Below are positions 12,240 to 25,092 of a DNA stretch of 64,000 nucleotides, in pieces. A program made the position numbers and the translations under genes. Each line of letters begins with the position of its first letter. Within the stretch, counting starts at the first letter, position 1. Source of the DNA: Xylaria sp. FL1777. Lineage: Eukaryota > Ascomycota > Sordariomycetes > Xylariales > Xylariaceae. The notes beneath the pieces were generated by a model. That model saw only the letters and a list, made by a program, of their open reading frames with translations. It was not told the DNA's origin and did no database searches. The stretch spans positions 1 to 64,000 of the forward strand of contig MU400550.1 of NCBI GenBank assembly GCA_022578965.1, written 5' to 3'.

Positions 12240-15200
12240 TAGAGGTTTAATTAGCTAAAATTAAGGCTTGCTAAAAGTAACTTCTAGCTTTATTTACTTT
12301 ACTTTATTTACTTTTTTAGCTAATCAAGTTAACACATTTTTATTTTATGTAAAGATTACTTTTTTCCATTTTTTTAGTGCATTATATAGCATTTAAAATA
12401 AAACCTTATTAAATAATAAAACCTTTTAATAGCGCAATTAATTCAAGCATATATTAAAGAATTAAATATAAAGTAAATATATTGCTGCAATATTTATAGT
12501 TATTTTAATTCTTATTAATTTTTTTGCTTTTAAATACTAAGTTATAACTGTTGTTTTTTAAACTTACTACTTGTTAACCTTTTAGTACTTAATGTAGTAG
12601 TTTAACTGTACGTTTAGCGTTAAGAAAACAAAGCGCTTTTATTTGTTTTAGCACTGCTATTTTGCGTAAAAGTTTATTTTACTTTAGCTAAAAATAATTT
12701 ATTTCGATTTTTTTGTAGCTAATTTTGCTTTTGCTTTATAAGCTAGCTTATTATAAGTACGTTAGCTTTAATTGCAAAATGTAGTAATATATTTTATGCT
12801 ATGTTTTTTAGCTAACCGTAAAATAAATTAGCAACTTTTAAGTTATAAATACATTAATATAAATCTTTAGCTAAAAACTTGCATAGTTGCTAACAAAAGT
12901 AAACATTTAGCTTAATAAACAAAGTAAAAAAGCTTAGTTTTAAGTAAACCTTGTAATAACAAAAAATTTTAAGCTTAATAAAAACTATGCAATTATTTAT
13001 GCAATGTTTAATATTAATTAAAAATAAGTTTTGCTTGTTTAGCATAAATATTTAAGCAATACTATATTGCTTATTAAATAATACTAAGCTTTTCAATAAT
13101 ATAACTATTTAAAGCTTGCTTAAATAATCTTTTATAGCTAATAAATAAATATGCTATAATAAAACTTTATTTTAAGCATAAGCTTAAATAAAGTTATGCT
13201 TTTAGTTAGCTATTATTTTTTGCATTGCTTTTATAAAATAATATAAATTGCTTATATTATTTAAAAAATAACTTTTTATATTATTATTGCTTGCTTTTGT
13301 TTTAGAAATAATTTAAATACTAAAGTTATAATATTAGCAAATATAGCAACATGCTTATTAAAATCTTAAAAGCATTTATGTCTTATAAAAATATTATAAT
13401 ATTAAGCGCTAATTATTAAACTTTTAATAAAGCTTAGCTTATGCTTGTTTATATTTTGCTTTAGTTTTAATAAATAACATTTGTTTTTATATTAATAAAA
13501 TATTTTAGTAGCTATAAAGAACTTTGTTATTATTAAAGCACTTAATATTAAGCAGCTGTTTATTAGTAAAAGTTAGCTTAATTTAGCTTTAAGTAAAAGA
13601 ATTTATATTTTTGCTATTATTGCTAAAAAAGCTACTGCTTTTATTATAGCTGCTTATTTATTTTTGCTTAGCTTTTAGCAAAACATTCGAATTAATGTAA
13701 TAAATATAAAGTTATTATTATATTAAAAAAAACTAATTGTTTAATGCTACTTTTATTAACTTATTATAGTTAATAATAATAATTTTAAGCTTTTATATAA
13801 ATGTTTAAGTTAAAATTTAACGGATATTTTTAGCAAAAAACTAGAAACCTTTTTGCTTTTTGTTATTAATTAAGCTAAACGCTACATTAAAAATTATACC
13901 TAAGCATATTTAGCTAGTTGCTTAAAATAAAAAAAGCTTAAAGCAGTTTATATTATATATGTTATTAAAACTAATAACCTTGAAAAATTGCTTTTATATT
14001 TTTATATAATACAGAAATGTTTATATAAAGCTAATTAAGCAATTAAGTTCTTTATTATTTTATTTTATAACATATAAGATTTTTTGCTTATTAAAAAGCT
14101 TAATAAAAGCTACAGTTAAATTATAGCTATTTAGCTTTGTTTAATTAATATAGCTTTAAGCATTATATATGTTTTTTTAAGTAAAAACAAACTTATTATA
14201 TTGCTTTTTAATTATACTTTAAACATTTTACGCTTAGATTTTTACATAATAACTTACTGCTATAACTGTTTTTTTTACTAGCTTAATAAGCTTTTAATAT
14301 AAAAGATATACAAACAAATTAAAACTTAAGCTATAATTATATTTATAGTACTTTGTATTACTAAAAAAACATAATAATTATATGCTTTTTTCTTAAGCTT
14401 TTATAATTATAAATTATTTGCAACTTGTTTTTTGTGATTTCTGTTCATAAATCTTATTACTTTAAGGTTTTCTAGGCTTGTTATATTTATTATATTAAAT
14501 AAAAAAGCATATTTTCTGTTCTTTATACAAATAGCTATTTTTTTTAACTAAACTAAAGCCGTTAAATTTAATAAAATTATTAATATGCTAAAACAACAAA
14601 TTATCGCTAAAAAATAGTTCGCTTAATATAAGTAAATTTAAAATAAATTTTAGTAAAAAAAACAATTTTAGTAAGCCTAGCAATAAAATATTTTAAAAGA
14701 AGCAAAGTACTTAAATTAAAAACAATTATTAAAATAAAAGCACTAGTTAATTTTAAAAGAAAGTATGCTTACAAAATAACCTTTTAAACAAGCAAAATAA
14801 CATTAACTAAAACAAACTTAATATTAACTATATATTATTAAAAAGTAAATATAAAAGTAATAATTCATATTTATTTAAATAAAGTAATAAAAAGCTAAAT
14901 TACTTACGTTATTTTTATACTTATTTATATAACTAAAGCAGTTAAATAATAAGCTAACAATTCTAATTAACTATATTACAAACAATACTAAAAGCAGTTT
15001 TAAATTTAGCTTAGCTAGCAATTAAAAAGCTTAAGCTTAAAAAGAATTAAAACAGTTAAGCTGCTTTAAAAAAAGAATTAAAGTTAGCTTTTAGCTTAAA
15101 AATTAGCGTTCATACAAGCTAAAAAAAGCTAGCATTATAAATGTTTGTTTAATTTAAATAAATTGCATTATTATTTTGCATTTTTTATAGTAGCTTATAA

Positions 15201-15674
15201 AAGCTTTATGTTTTATAAAAGCAAAAAATAATTAAAAAAGTTTAAAAATAAGCAGTAAAAATATTTTTAAAAGCATTAGCATTACTAACGCTATAAAAAG
15301 CAAACATACTAAAACAGCTACTACTAATAAAAAAAAACAAGCTTAAAAAAAAGTTATTATTGCTAAAAAAATACAAGCAATATAACCAAGCAAAAAAGTC
15401 AAGAATTATATTTTAGCTAAAGTAGCTTAACAACTTTATAACGCAGTTAGTTTACTAGCATTTTTAACAATAATAAAAATTATCAAAAATAAAAGCGCAA
15501 GCGCAGCTTTGTTTAAATCGTAAAGCTATTATAACACATAATAAAACATTAAACGTTAAAGTTTCTGTAATAATGTAGCGAATGTAATACAATAGTATAA
15601 AAGCTATATAAAATAGCATAAAAAGGCAGTACTTAGGTCTACTAACAATTATTTTTTGGGCCAATAAAAGGGCT

Positions 15675-15740
15675 AAAAAAGTTATGCCTGTATAAAGTTA
15701 TACCGGTGTATTAATTCTTTATGCCGGTGTATTAATTGCC
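15675..15740 (-). repeat. Terminal inverted repeat, right
   Basis: Inverted copy of 12174-12239. Three positions that are C in the left copy are T here (GGTATAACTTTATACAGG against GGCATAACCTTACACAGG), as RIP or deamination of a single strand would give. Confidence 0.88.
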
Positions 15741-18700
15741 TTAATTATATTACTTAAAAACAAAAACTTTATAATAAAGGTATAATTTAAGTAATTTAAA
15801 AACTTAAGCACTAAAGAAAAAAATTGCAAAAAAAATCTAAGCTTTAGAACTACTTAAAAAAAAACAAATTAAAAAAAAAAACAAGCCTTTTTTTTATATT
15901 TATTAAAGCTTAAGTTATTTATTTTATTATTAGTAGTAATAAATGTTTAAAGAAAATAAGTTATAAATATATTAAAAAAAAGTTAAAAAATAACTACTTA
16001 ACTAACTAAAACTACTTTATTTGCTTATTTTTTAATTAATATTAGTACAAATATATAAAAAGTAATTATTATAAAGGCATTTAATAATTAATAATTTATT
16101 TTAACAATAAAATAATTAATCGATAAATTAAAAATAATATAATAAGTTTATAAAAAAAAAGTGCACTAGTTTAAGAATATATATTTTAGCTTTTTTTTTA
16201 TTATATTTGTTTTATTAAACTTTTTATTTATATTTAACTTTGCTATTTTATTTATTTAATAAGTTTTAACTTTTTATATTTAGTATAAATGCTTTTAGTA
16301 TTTATATTTAAGAAATCTTGCAATTACTAAAAAGTAATAATTTAAATTAGCAATTAAAAATATTAAACTATATAAAGCAAGCAATACTAACATTAATACT
16401 TGCATTTTATACTTTTTATACTATTTGCTTTTGTATTTTTAACTTACATTAAAATTTTTAATTTGCTTGCATTTTTTATTAAATTATAAAACATAATAAA
16501 AGTATATATACACTTAAATATTATTAAGAATTGCTTTTATTATATATATATACTTTTAATTATTATATTTTTTATTTTTAAGAAAATTACTAGTATTATA
16601 AATTAACTAAAAATAAAAGCATTTTTTTTTAAAAGTTTTATAAAGCTAACACTTAATATTAAAGCATATAAACAACTAGCATAAAAAATAGCAAACTTTA
16701 AAAAAAAAGCAAAAAAAAAAAAAAATAAGCATGTATATATAAACTTAACTGCTAATTATAAGAAGCTTTTCTTTAAGAACTAACGGCTTTTTAAAAATAG
16801 CTTTAAAAAAAAGCTAATAATTATTAAGAATTTAAAGTATAAAAAATATTTAGCTTGCTAGCTTTTTTTATAAATTAAAAAACTAAATATAAAAAATGTT
16901 TAGCTAGAAAATATACTGCTTTTTTTAATTAATGTTTTTTTAAAGTTTGTTTTAAAGTTTTATTTTATATAAAGAAAAGTAACTTTTATAAGAAGTTTGT
17001 TTTTTAAAAACCTAAAAAAAAGAAAAAAAATAGTACTAAAAAAGCACTTTAGTTATATGTTTTTTAAAAATAGTAAAACTTGCTAAAACTTATTTTTAAA
17101 CTTAGTTTAATAAATATAAAAAAAAGCAATATATTTAATATATAAAAAGTATTATAATAAAAAAGCGTTAAAATATTAATAGTTTATATTATATGTAATT
17201 TTAATAAAAGTTTTTTATATTTTTAACTTATTATTTAATAAAAAAGCGCTTAATTTTTAAAAAAGAGCTTTTATAGCATATTTTGCTATATAAAACTATT
17301 TAGTAAACATAAATAAAACGTTACTTTATATGCTTAAACTAAAAACTAAATATTTAAAAGCATTTTTATAAACTATAAACTAAATATTAAAATTTATAAC
17401 TATAAGAAGTTTTATAATATTAATATAATACTTATTTAAAATTAAAAAATATTGCAAAAATAACAATTTTTGCTTTAATAAGTTTAATGTTACGTTTATA
17501 AAAAATTTAATAGTTTTAGTAATAAAGCTAAAACTACATAAAGAATAAAAACCTATAGTATAAAAACTAAATATTTAGTAATTATTATTTATAAAATCTT
17601 TAAAAAAACTGCTATTAAAAAAAGCTTTAAATAATTATTAAAAAAATAATAACATAAAATATTTTAATAAACTAAAGCTTTATAATAAATAAAAGCTAGC
17701 TTATTATTTTTTATTAAGTAAAGTTTTAAAAATAATATATAAAAATAATAAAAAGTAATAATTAAAAACTTTTTTTTTAAAATAATAAATAGCTATTAAA
17801 AAAACTTATTAATATAAATAAAAGTATTTAAATTACTAAAAAAGGCTTGCTATTTATAGCTGCTATAAAAACTTTTATAAAGTAAATACTATAGAATAAA
17901 AAATTAAAGCTATTTATATTATAAATATTCTTATAAAGCTAAACGCTAAAAAATAGCTAAATAAGCATAAAATAAAAGCTTTATTAAACGTATTGCTTTA
18001 GTTATATATAAATAAAAAAGCTAAAGCTTTAAAAATAAATATTAAACTTAAGTATAACTAGTTTATAAAAAATTTTTTTATAAACTAGTAAAACGTAAAA
18101 TAAGCTGTAATAATTATTATAACCCCTTAAATAAAATATTTTATAATAAAATATTGCTTAAATAATTACTAGATTATTATTTTTATTAATATTATTTTAA
18201 AAGTAGCATATATTTTAAACTTTAAATATGCTATTAATAAAAATAACAAACAAGTTTTTTAAAAATTGCAAAAATATTAAATAATAAAGCACTTTAATAT
18301 AAAGGTTATATTAAGCTATTTTATATTTTTTTGCTTTTATTAGCATAATAATTATATATATAAATTTATTAAAGCTTTATATTTATATTATATATTTTAT
18401 AACTTAATAAGCTAATATTTAAAAAAAGGTATTAATAATTAAAAAAGTTATAAATAGCTTATTTAATTTTTAAAAGCAAACTTTAAAAAGTACTTTAGCT
18501 TTAAATTATAAAAAGATTTATATTTATTATTTTTAATAAGCGTTAAGTTTTATTATTTTTTAAAAAAACTAAAAATAATTTTTTTTAAATTTAATAAGTT
18601 AGCTTTTTTACTATTAAGCGCTAAAAATATACGAAGTAAAAAAAAAACGCTAAAAAAAAAACTAAAAGTTAATTGTTTTATTTTTTTAATGCTTTTTACT

Positions 18701-19310
18701 TTAAAGCGCAAAAAGAATTTTTAGCAAAAAAAACTAATAATTATATTAAAAAAGTTATATTATAAGCAATATAAAAACGTTTTAGCAGTATAAAGTTATT
18801 TTGCTATAAAAACCTTTATAAATATTTTTTTTTTTAAATATAATAAGCTAAATATAAAACTTAATTAAGCTTAATAGTTTAAAAAAAAAAAAGTATAAAC
18901 TTTTTATAAGCACTTTTATAAAAAAAACGCTAAGCATTTTTAAAAGCTTTTATTTATATATTTAAATACGTAAAAAAACTAAAACTAGTTTTAACAAAGC
19001 TATAATATTTTTATAAGCGCTAAAGCTTAAGCTACTTTTAAACATAATAAAAGAAATAAAAAAAAATTTATAAAACTAAATAAACAAAAAAAAATAATAT
19101 TAACTTTGTTTAAAAAACATTAATAAAAATAAAGAACTATATAATTATAAATATTAAAATAAACTAAAAGCAGCTATATTTTAATAAAAAAAAATTAAAG
19201 TAAAATAAAATAGCTAAATAAACTAACTAGCTAATTAAAGTAAGTTTAAGCTAAGTTATATAATAAAAATAAAAATATAAGTATTATGCTAGATTTTAAA
19301 GTATAAACTT

Positions 19311-21930
19311 AATAAACATGCATAACAAGATGAAAATTAGCTATAGTTGCTTTATTTGTATTGTTAGATAGCCTTTTAATTGATCGTTTAATTCTTTAAT
19401 TTATACATGGCTTAATTGCTTAGATGCGTAAGTTATGACTTATCTCCTTGCAATTGGAGTGGTATGGTGGATCTTGCGCGATCGCACTGCTCCATTTCAA
19501 TAGATGTGGTTACTCGACGGTGGCGCAACTCTTCACGGCGATGAGGGCAGATCTAGATCTGACGTTAGATGTCAGAAGCACGATGAGTGGCAGAAGGGAC
19601 TTGAATAGTACGTACACAGATACTTTCTAATAACAAAAACTTCCTCGATATTTTATTCCAATTGTGTTTTATGATAATCCATGAAAGTGATTTCCTAAGT
19701 ACGTATTGGTCAAAGTCGATGGAACGAAACTAGCCCGGAAGCCGTCAGAGAATGCCATTTTCGTTCAGAGATATGGAAAAGGTAGCCACAAGACGAAGAT
19801 TAGCTAAATGGCGGTGAATGCTTGGAAATCAGCATCTTACCAACATCACTCGTACAGGAGCATAAAAGAACTAGATAGAGGCAGGCTTGGCTGCAGTTGG
19901 TTATCCGAGCTAATACCAACATGCATACATTCCGGACAAAATCGAATCATGTGTTTCTTGATCTAGCCTGCAGACCTCCTTGAATGTCTGATGAAGCAGA
20001 ATGCCCCAGTCGTTCTTATCATTGGTATGTGATGGGTAGTGATCCGTGGTGGCCTAACGGACTTCGGGTACGACAACACATTGATCATGCCGTTTGCTTC
20101 GTCATCTGACGGCGAACATACGCGTACAACCTTACTGGGTGCTAAGCACTAGCCGACGGGTAAGGCTATGGCTTCATATCTTGAGGTTTGTGCTCTGCGA
20201 GTATTGTGTGACTGTCAAACGGAGGCCAAGACCAACCACTGAGTACACCATTTTGGTTACCAACTGAGCAGATATGGTTGAGATGCCCACATTATTCGAC
20301 CAGGTCTCGTATCCGAAATGAGACATGACTACAGGACTGCAGCTTTGGGAGTGGTGTCAGTAGGGAGGTCACTTCATAGTTGTGGTGGACAATGTTACAT
20401 ACTATAGGTTGAAGCGACATCGCAGGCTTGGCTACTGAGGTGCATAAAAAAGTGAGCGTCGGCCGCGCTTAGGGAAGTCTTTTGACTGAGCTGACATCGT
20501 ATACCACCATGTAGCTTGGCTTTAGGGCCTCCTTTCGCCTTGAATGAGGATTGCGGTATGATTATGGTATTCATGATATGTTGTTCAGCCACGTTAACGT
20601 GTTGATCACATACAGATATACACAACGAGTGAGCCACAACGCCGCCACTGCGAATCAAAAGTGAGACTTAAGAGAGATGGCTGGACGACAGGCTAATACT
20701 GCGACTAAATCGTCACTCGGTGAGATATTTTAACAAGAGAAACTCTAATAATCTTGATATAGATAAGCTGGCCTTATGATCTGCAACTATCATGCCAACA
20801 AACAAGTCTAGGGGCCTACAGGCTGATACATGAAGCCGATACCATGCCGACGCTGACACCTGTTGGCACACAGTGCCCGAATTTTTGTAGAGTTTTAAGT
20901 CGATTTGTGTGACAAGAAGTGGTGCAATTTTCTTTTGGTGACACAAGTAATCAGCATACCCACCGTATGTTGTCTACTAACACGACTACAGTTCATGTGC
21001 GTAGAGTATATAATCGCTTTGTCCCTAAATTATTTAATTTTCCCTACAACCATAGACAACATAGTCAAATCATAAAGTGTGTAGACGCTTAATTTCTTAA
21101 CAGTGTACCGGTATGCCTTCGTTTTTAGCGAATCAGTGAAACGACGTAAGGTCTGTCATAATAACTGTTTAATTGCACGCCTTCTAGCGTAAGCTACTTG
21201 CGGCCCGTTAATACCGTGCAAAAATAAGTGCTTAGTATTAAAGTCGTTGATCAACGCGTCTTTAACACTCGGATCGCCCCGCTGCCGGTTCCCGTAAGCG
21301 TGGGTGGGAGCTGTCGAGTTATATAATAATTACGCACGTCACACGAGTTGACGTTTCGTGTCATCGCTGAACGCTACAGCCTGGGAGGTCAGTCATCGAC
21401 ACTAGTTGTTAGGGGGGGGGGGGGGCGCGCATTTTAGAAGGATGCTCTCTCACGCTTTCGCTGCTCGCAACTATCATCAGAGACATGATTTGATTTCTGA
21501 TGTTTGGGGCATTGCCGTGAGTTACCTTTATTCAATCCTAGGATCAATCACACCTCAAGGTAACATGATCATTATAGTGACATAGATTCACAGTGTTAGA
21601 GTGAGTTACTTGTATATAATGAGATTGTAAGTTCTATCTTCTAACTAATTAATAAGGACCCGTCGAAACAGCTCCTATTGAGCGAGAAATGTCGAGGCTA
21701 TGTGGGAAAATGATGAAATGTACTAGAATATGGTGTTGAACTGCTTGCTGTAGTGTGGCCGAGCGGAATTGGTATGGTATGCCCGCACGAGAAGATGGAG
21801 TTGGTGACGGTAAGAGAAAAGATGTTTGGGAAGAAAAAAAAAGGCCTGCCGGGTACTTGACTGAAGAAGGGTTGCCGTTGTTGTACTATCAAGGCAGTCA
21901 CAGACTGCAGTTGAAAAGGAAGGTGCGCGG
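19311..21930. other. Unique-looking gene-poor DNA
   Basis: Normal base composition starts here. Open frames are short and overlap on both strands without recognisable domains or splice-linked continuation, so I call no gene. A run of 14 G lies at 21412-21425. Confidence 0.6.
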
Positions 21931-22187
21931 CTAACTGCCGCCGGGTTTAGGTGCTCGCGGCAATTCAACTTCGATATTTGTTTTAGGTATCACGCTTATC
22001 AATTTCCACTCGTCTGCTACTGTCGGCACGTCTGTCGGGCTTGCCTTATCGATCGGCTTTAGCTTTCCTTTCAACTCGTCCAAGGATAGCTTATTTCGTC
22101 GATCGAAATCGTCAACAAGTTGCTCGGCGTTTTGCATGAGGTCCAAATCACCGAGAGGGTTATCCTCAAGGCTATGCTATTATCATC
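21931..22187 (-). CDS. Possible terminal exon, unknown protein (low support)
   Basis: An open frame on the minus strand ends in a stop at 21931. Upstream it stays open to a TAG just before codon HSLEDNPLGDL. The only internal ATG in frame lies about 14 residues in. The predicted product, about 80 residues, is charged (QLVDDFDRRNKLSLDELK...VADEWKLISVIPK). It could be the last exon of a gene whose upstream part is lost, or chance. No domain was recognised. Confidence 0.25.
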
Positions 22188-22241
22188 TCAGTTCGCCGAC
22201 TCGATATTAGAACCATGGTCGAGAAGAACTTGGAGATAATT
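22150..22241 (-). pseudogene. Ankyrin-repeat relic
   Basis: On the minus strand, between two stops, the frame reads NYLQVLLDHGSNIESAN, then TGA, then DDNSIALRI. This closely fits the ankyrin consensus LLxxGAxIxAxDxxGxTALHxA, with the stop falling at a position where a residue is expected. No flanking repeats are readable. It is probably the remains of an ankyrin-repeat gene of the STAND or effector type common in fungi. Confidence 0.45.
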
Positions 22242-22666
22242 TTATTCCATTTATCTATAGCATACGTTAGCCGTGTAAGGCACCTCTACTCTTTGACTTG
22301 ACGTCGATACCTTTTTCAGGTAGTTGTTAAGCTATGACCTCCTATCTATCTATCAGGAGGATATATCAGGAGTGAAGATAAGTTATAAATAAGTAACCTA
22401 TAGGTATGAAGTATAGGTTAAGACTCAGTTTTATTAATTCTTGAGTCTCATTTCTCTAAGTTAGGGGAGACTCAGCGGTTTATATATCCTAGCTATAAGT
22501 CGGGACTACGCTCAGGGGTAGCTTCGACCCCCTACTACCTTAGTACCTCACACTATGTCTCGTAATGTGCCATAAGAGTGCACTGTGATTAACCTTGGAG
22601 TCGACCGTAATTCCTTTTTGTATTAGTATCAGGTCAACCATCTCTCTACTTTTGGAGTGCGCGTCT

Positions 22667-25092
22667 TCACACTATGTTATTATAGCCGGATTCATTTGGA
22701 GAATGCCCGTTGTCAAAATGTCGGGAACCTTGCGCGGTGCCACCCCTGTTTTCATATTCTATCCTAGCCGTCATGACTCTCTTTTTCTGTTGTTCGAGTG
22801 GCCTCAGCTGGACTTGGGGTTCCTCTTTGGAAGCTTTCCGCCGGAAGAAATTCCTTAAAGCGTGGATGCTATTATCAAATGCGTCTGCCACGGAGCGTGC
22901 CAGCACTAATGTTTTCCTCCGCAATCGTCCGCTGATCTCCTTCTGGAACGTCCTCAAAAGTAAATGGACCTTGGGCCGAAGAAAGTTGCGCAGAGCTTGG
23001 AAAATATCACCGAATGAGTTGGCCATGCCGAGCAGTATCAGAGCGGCTAGAACAGTGGTCCCCGTGGCAACGCCTATCGCCGTTTTGAATTCCTCAGTGT
23101 CACCCTTGGTAAAGTATGGCAAGGGGGTTGCGAATAGAGTCTAAGATGTTATTTAGTTAATTCTAAATCCACAAAATAGGATTAGCTATTCGTGATTTAC
23201 CGAGATAAAGCTGGGAGGTGCATATATGACCGTGACGACTGTAAAAACTATGATATATCTGTTCATCTCAGTAGACCTCGTTGCCTCGCGTACAGCTGTA
23301 GAGTTGAATAGCTGAAAGAGAAGTCAGCATAAACCAAATCTCTTGCAGGGCGGGCTGATATCCTACTCCGTCTCTTAGAGTCTTGATATCCTCTGTCTTT
23401 GTGTCTATGCGCTGTAGGAGCCTTTCTTCGGCATTCTTGAGGTGGATGAGTGTTTCCTTCCACTCGTTGAGAAGATCCTGCTTTTCTATGTCAATTTTAT
23501 CTATGATCCATTCGACGTCGCGTCTCGTCTCCTTTATATGGTCAGAGAAAATACGAAGAAGCTGAAGGGTGGCAAAGTAAGATCTTGAACGTTCGAACTT
23601 TGGACCGTCAAACATCAGCCTGTCGAGTTTCACATCGTCGGAGACATCTTCGAGCTTTTTTCAATCAACCCTTCACGTTAGTGCTGGCTCAACAAGGATC
23701 CCGGAGCTCGTTCAAACATACCGTGATCTTGACAGAGGCGTCAATATGGTCCAGACAGCCACGCCAAGCCCTCTCCCACTCAACGTAATAGTGTCTAATA
23801 AGTGAATGGAGGATTCTGGCCCCTTTTCGGGGCGTCGTTTCGTCTATTTTACCAGTCTCGTTACTTCGAAGCTTAACCCATTGGGGTGAAAAGCCGTCCC
23901 CTCGGTTGTCATACATCAAAAAAATCGTCCCAGGGTCAGATGTGCTATTATCAACCATAAGGATTGATATCCGTCTCTCATAGAACCAAGAGGATTCCGA
24001 CATGGGAGAGTTTGCAGTAGCTCTATTGGCTGGAAAGCGACCTTTGGCTCTGCAGTGGCTAACCTCACCCAGAGCATTGAAGTCGATCTTGTCATTCCCG
24101 ACCGTGAACATGTGAAGACGATAGTGAAAGAGAAATTTACCGTATTGAGCATGGGGAAGCTGGCAAGCCGATTGGCAAAACAGGTCGATTGGTTGCCAGG
24201 GGCCGATATGTTGTCGAACCAGGCAAGCAGCGGCATCTTTGAGAAGAGTCTCATATTGCGGAAAGTCACAGTTGTGTAAGATATGATATGCTATTGAGAG
24301 TTGTTGTGGACCGAACGGATTAAGAGGCTCCTGCTCCAGCGTCCTTGTCACGCATTAGTGAGGGATAATTATACATGGGGTTATGGGGCGGAGATACCAA
24401 ACTTTTACAACATCTTTCTCGGTATGTTGCAAGGCATGCGATGGATTCCAACCGCGATATAGAAATATGTCTCTATTCTTTTCTGAGAATATGAACAACT
24501 GAGGCCATCCACGGGATCGGGCAAGTGGAAGATCGATAGAAAACTCAAACCAATCAACCCACTGACGTTCCGCCAACTGCCAACAGTCTTCTTGGCTCAG
24601 TGACTCTGGGCTATATTGACCGATTGTAGAGCGAGCTCCCCATAGAGCTACAAGGAAACTTGGTTTTCTCGATGTCTCAGAAACCACGACTAGCTCTTCA
24701 TTCATGGCTTTTGGTCGTTCAAGACGGAGTTTTCCTCCTCGTGGCAGGGAAAGAGAGAAAGAGTCCGCACTCACATCCCAGTCATACTCTGAATTGCCAC
24801 AATATCTGAGAAATGACTTGAAAGTAACCGCTTCCCCATGTATTGTTCGCGCAAGCGTAAAATTCTGCAAATGCGAAGAGACTGAGGCGCGGGAGTTAGG
24901 ACGCTCGGATCCAGCCCTAGCTCTGGCTCCCATCCAGTCTATCGAGCGAACTGGCTCGTCTAAGGCATCGCTCACAATTTTCCCGTTTCCATTCTCTGAG
25001 GTGGCGATGCGCACGTGTGGAAGGGCAAATTCTTGCGAGTCATTGCTAGGGTTGGAGCTCGCTGAATCGTTACTGAGTGAGTCGGCGTCCAT
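22667..25092 (-). CDS. CorA-like membrane protein, five exons
   Basis: Model on minus: 25092-24398, 24343-23722, 23654-23367, 23311-23201, 23140-22667. Four introns of 54-67 bp, 729 aa. All phases agree. The last third matches the fungal CorA-like family: a coiled helical stretch (SYFATLQLLRIFSDHIKETR, then ERLLQRIDTKTEDIKTLRDG-LFNSTAVREA), a first membrane segment at about 553-577 (RYIIVFTVVTVIYAPPSFIS) and a second at about 592-612 (TAIGVATGTTVLAALILLG). The linker reads LFATPLP, so the Gly-Met-Asn selectivity motif of true CorA Mg2+ channels is absent. A transport role is therefore doubtful. The first ~440 residues are fungus-specific without a named domain. The start is the first ATG after an in-frame stop. 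A different open frame runs upstream to about 25235, so an extra 5' exon is possible. It is the only intact gene in the transition zone. Confidence 0.82.

Larger units (their letters stand above)
12174..15740. mobile_element. DNA transposon-like element with 66-bp inverted ends
   Basis: 12174-12239 and 15675-15740 are inverted copies with only three mismatches seen, all of the C-to-T type. The flanks carry the 8-bp direct repeat TTAATTAT (12166-12173 and 15741-15748). An 8-bp target duplication is known for hAT and a few other superfamilies. The TIR tip does not look like a classical hAT end, so the superfamily is open. Each TIR holds two tandem copies of AATTAATACACCGGCATAA. The 3567-bp body is AT-rich with no recognisable transposase. 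A 66-codon open frame on the minus strand (15464-15664, non-ATG start) matches nothing I know. Confidence 0.8.
1..19310. other. AT-rich, RIP-mutated repeat block
   Basis: Very AT-rich DNA with stop codons in all frames and almost no open frames over 60 codons. Known fungal RIP turns CpA into TpA in duplicated DNA, and the two LTR copies inside this block differ only by transitions, as RIP predicts. It contains the gypsy element at 200-9455 and the inverted-repeat element at 12174-15740. Nothing else was recognised at 1-194, 9461-12165 or 15749-19310 apart from poly-A/T runs. Composition changes abruptly at about 19.3-19.4 kb. Confidence 0.93.

Noticed and set aside
1..19310. CRISPR array or centromeric satellite
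   Set aside because: No regularly spaced repeats; the repeats present are LTRs, inverted ends and two short tandem sets.
22325..22552. Possible solo copia LTR (TGTTAAG ... CTCACA)
   Set aside because: It starts with TG and ends with CA, but the ends are not inverted repeats and the flanking five bases do not match.
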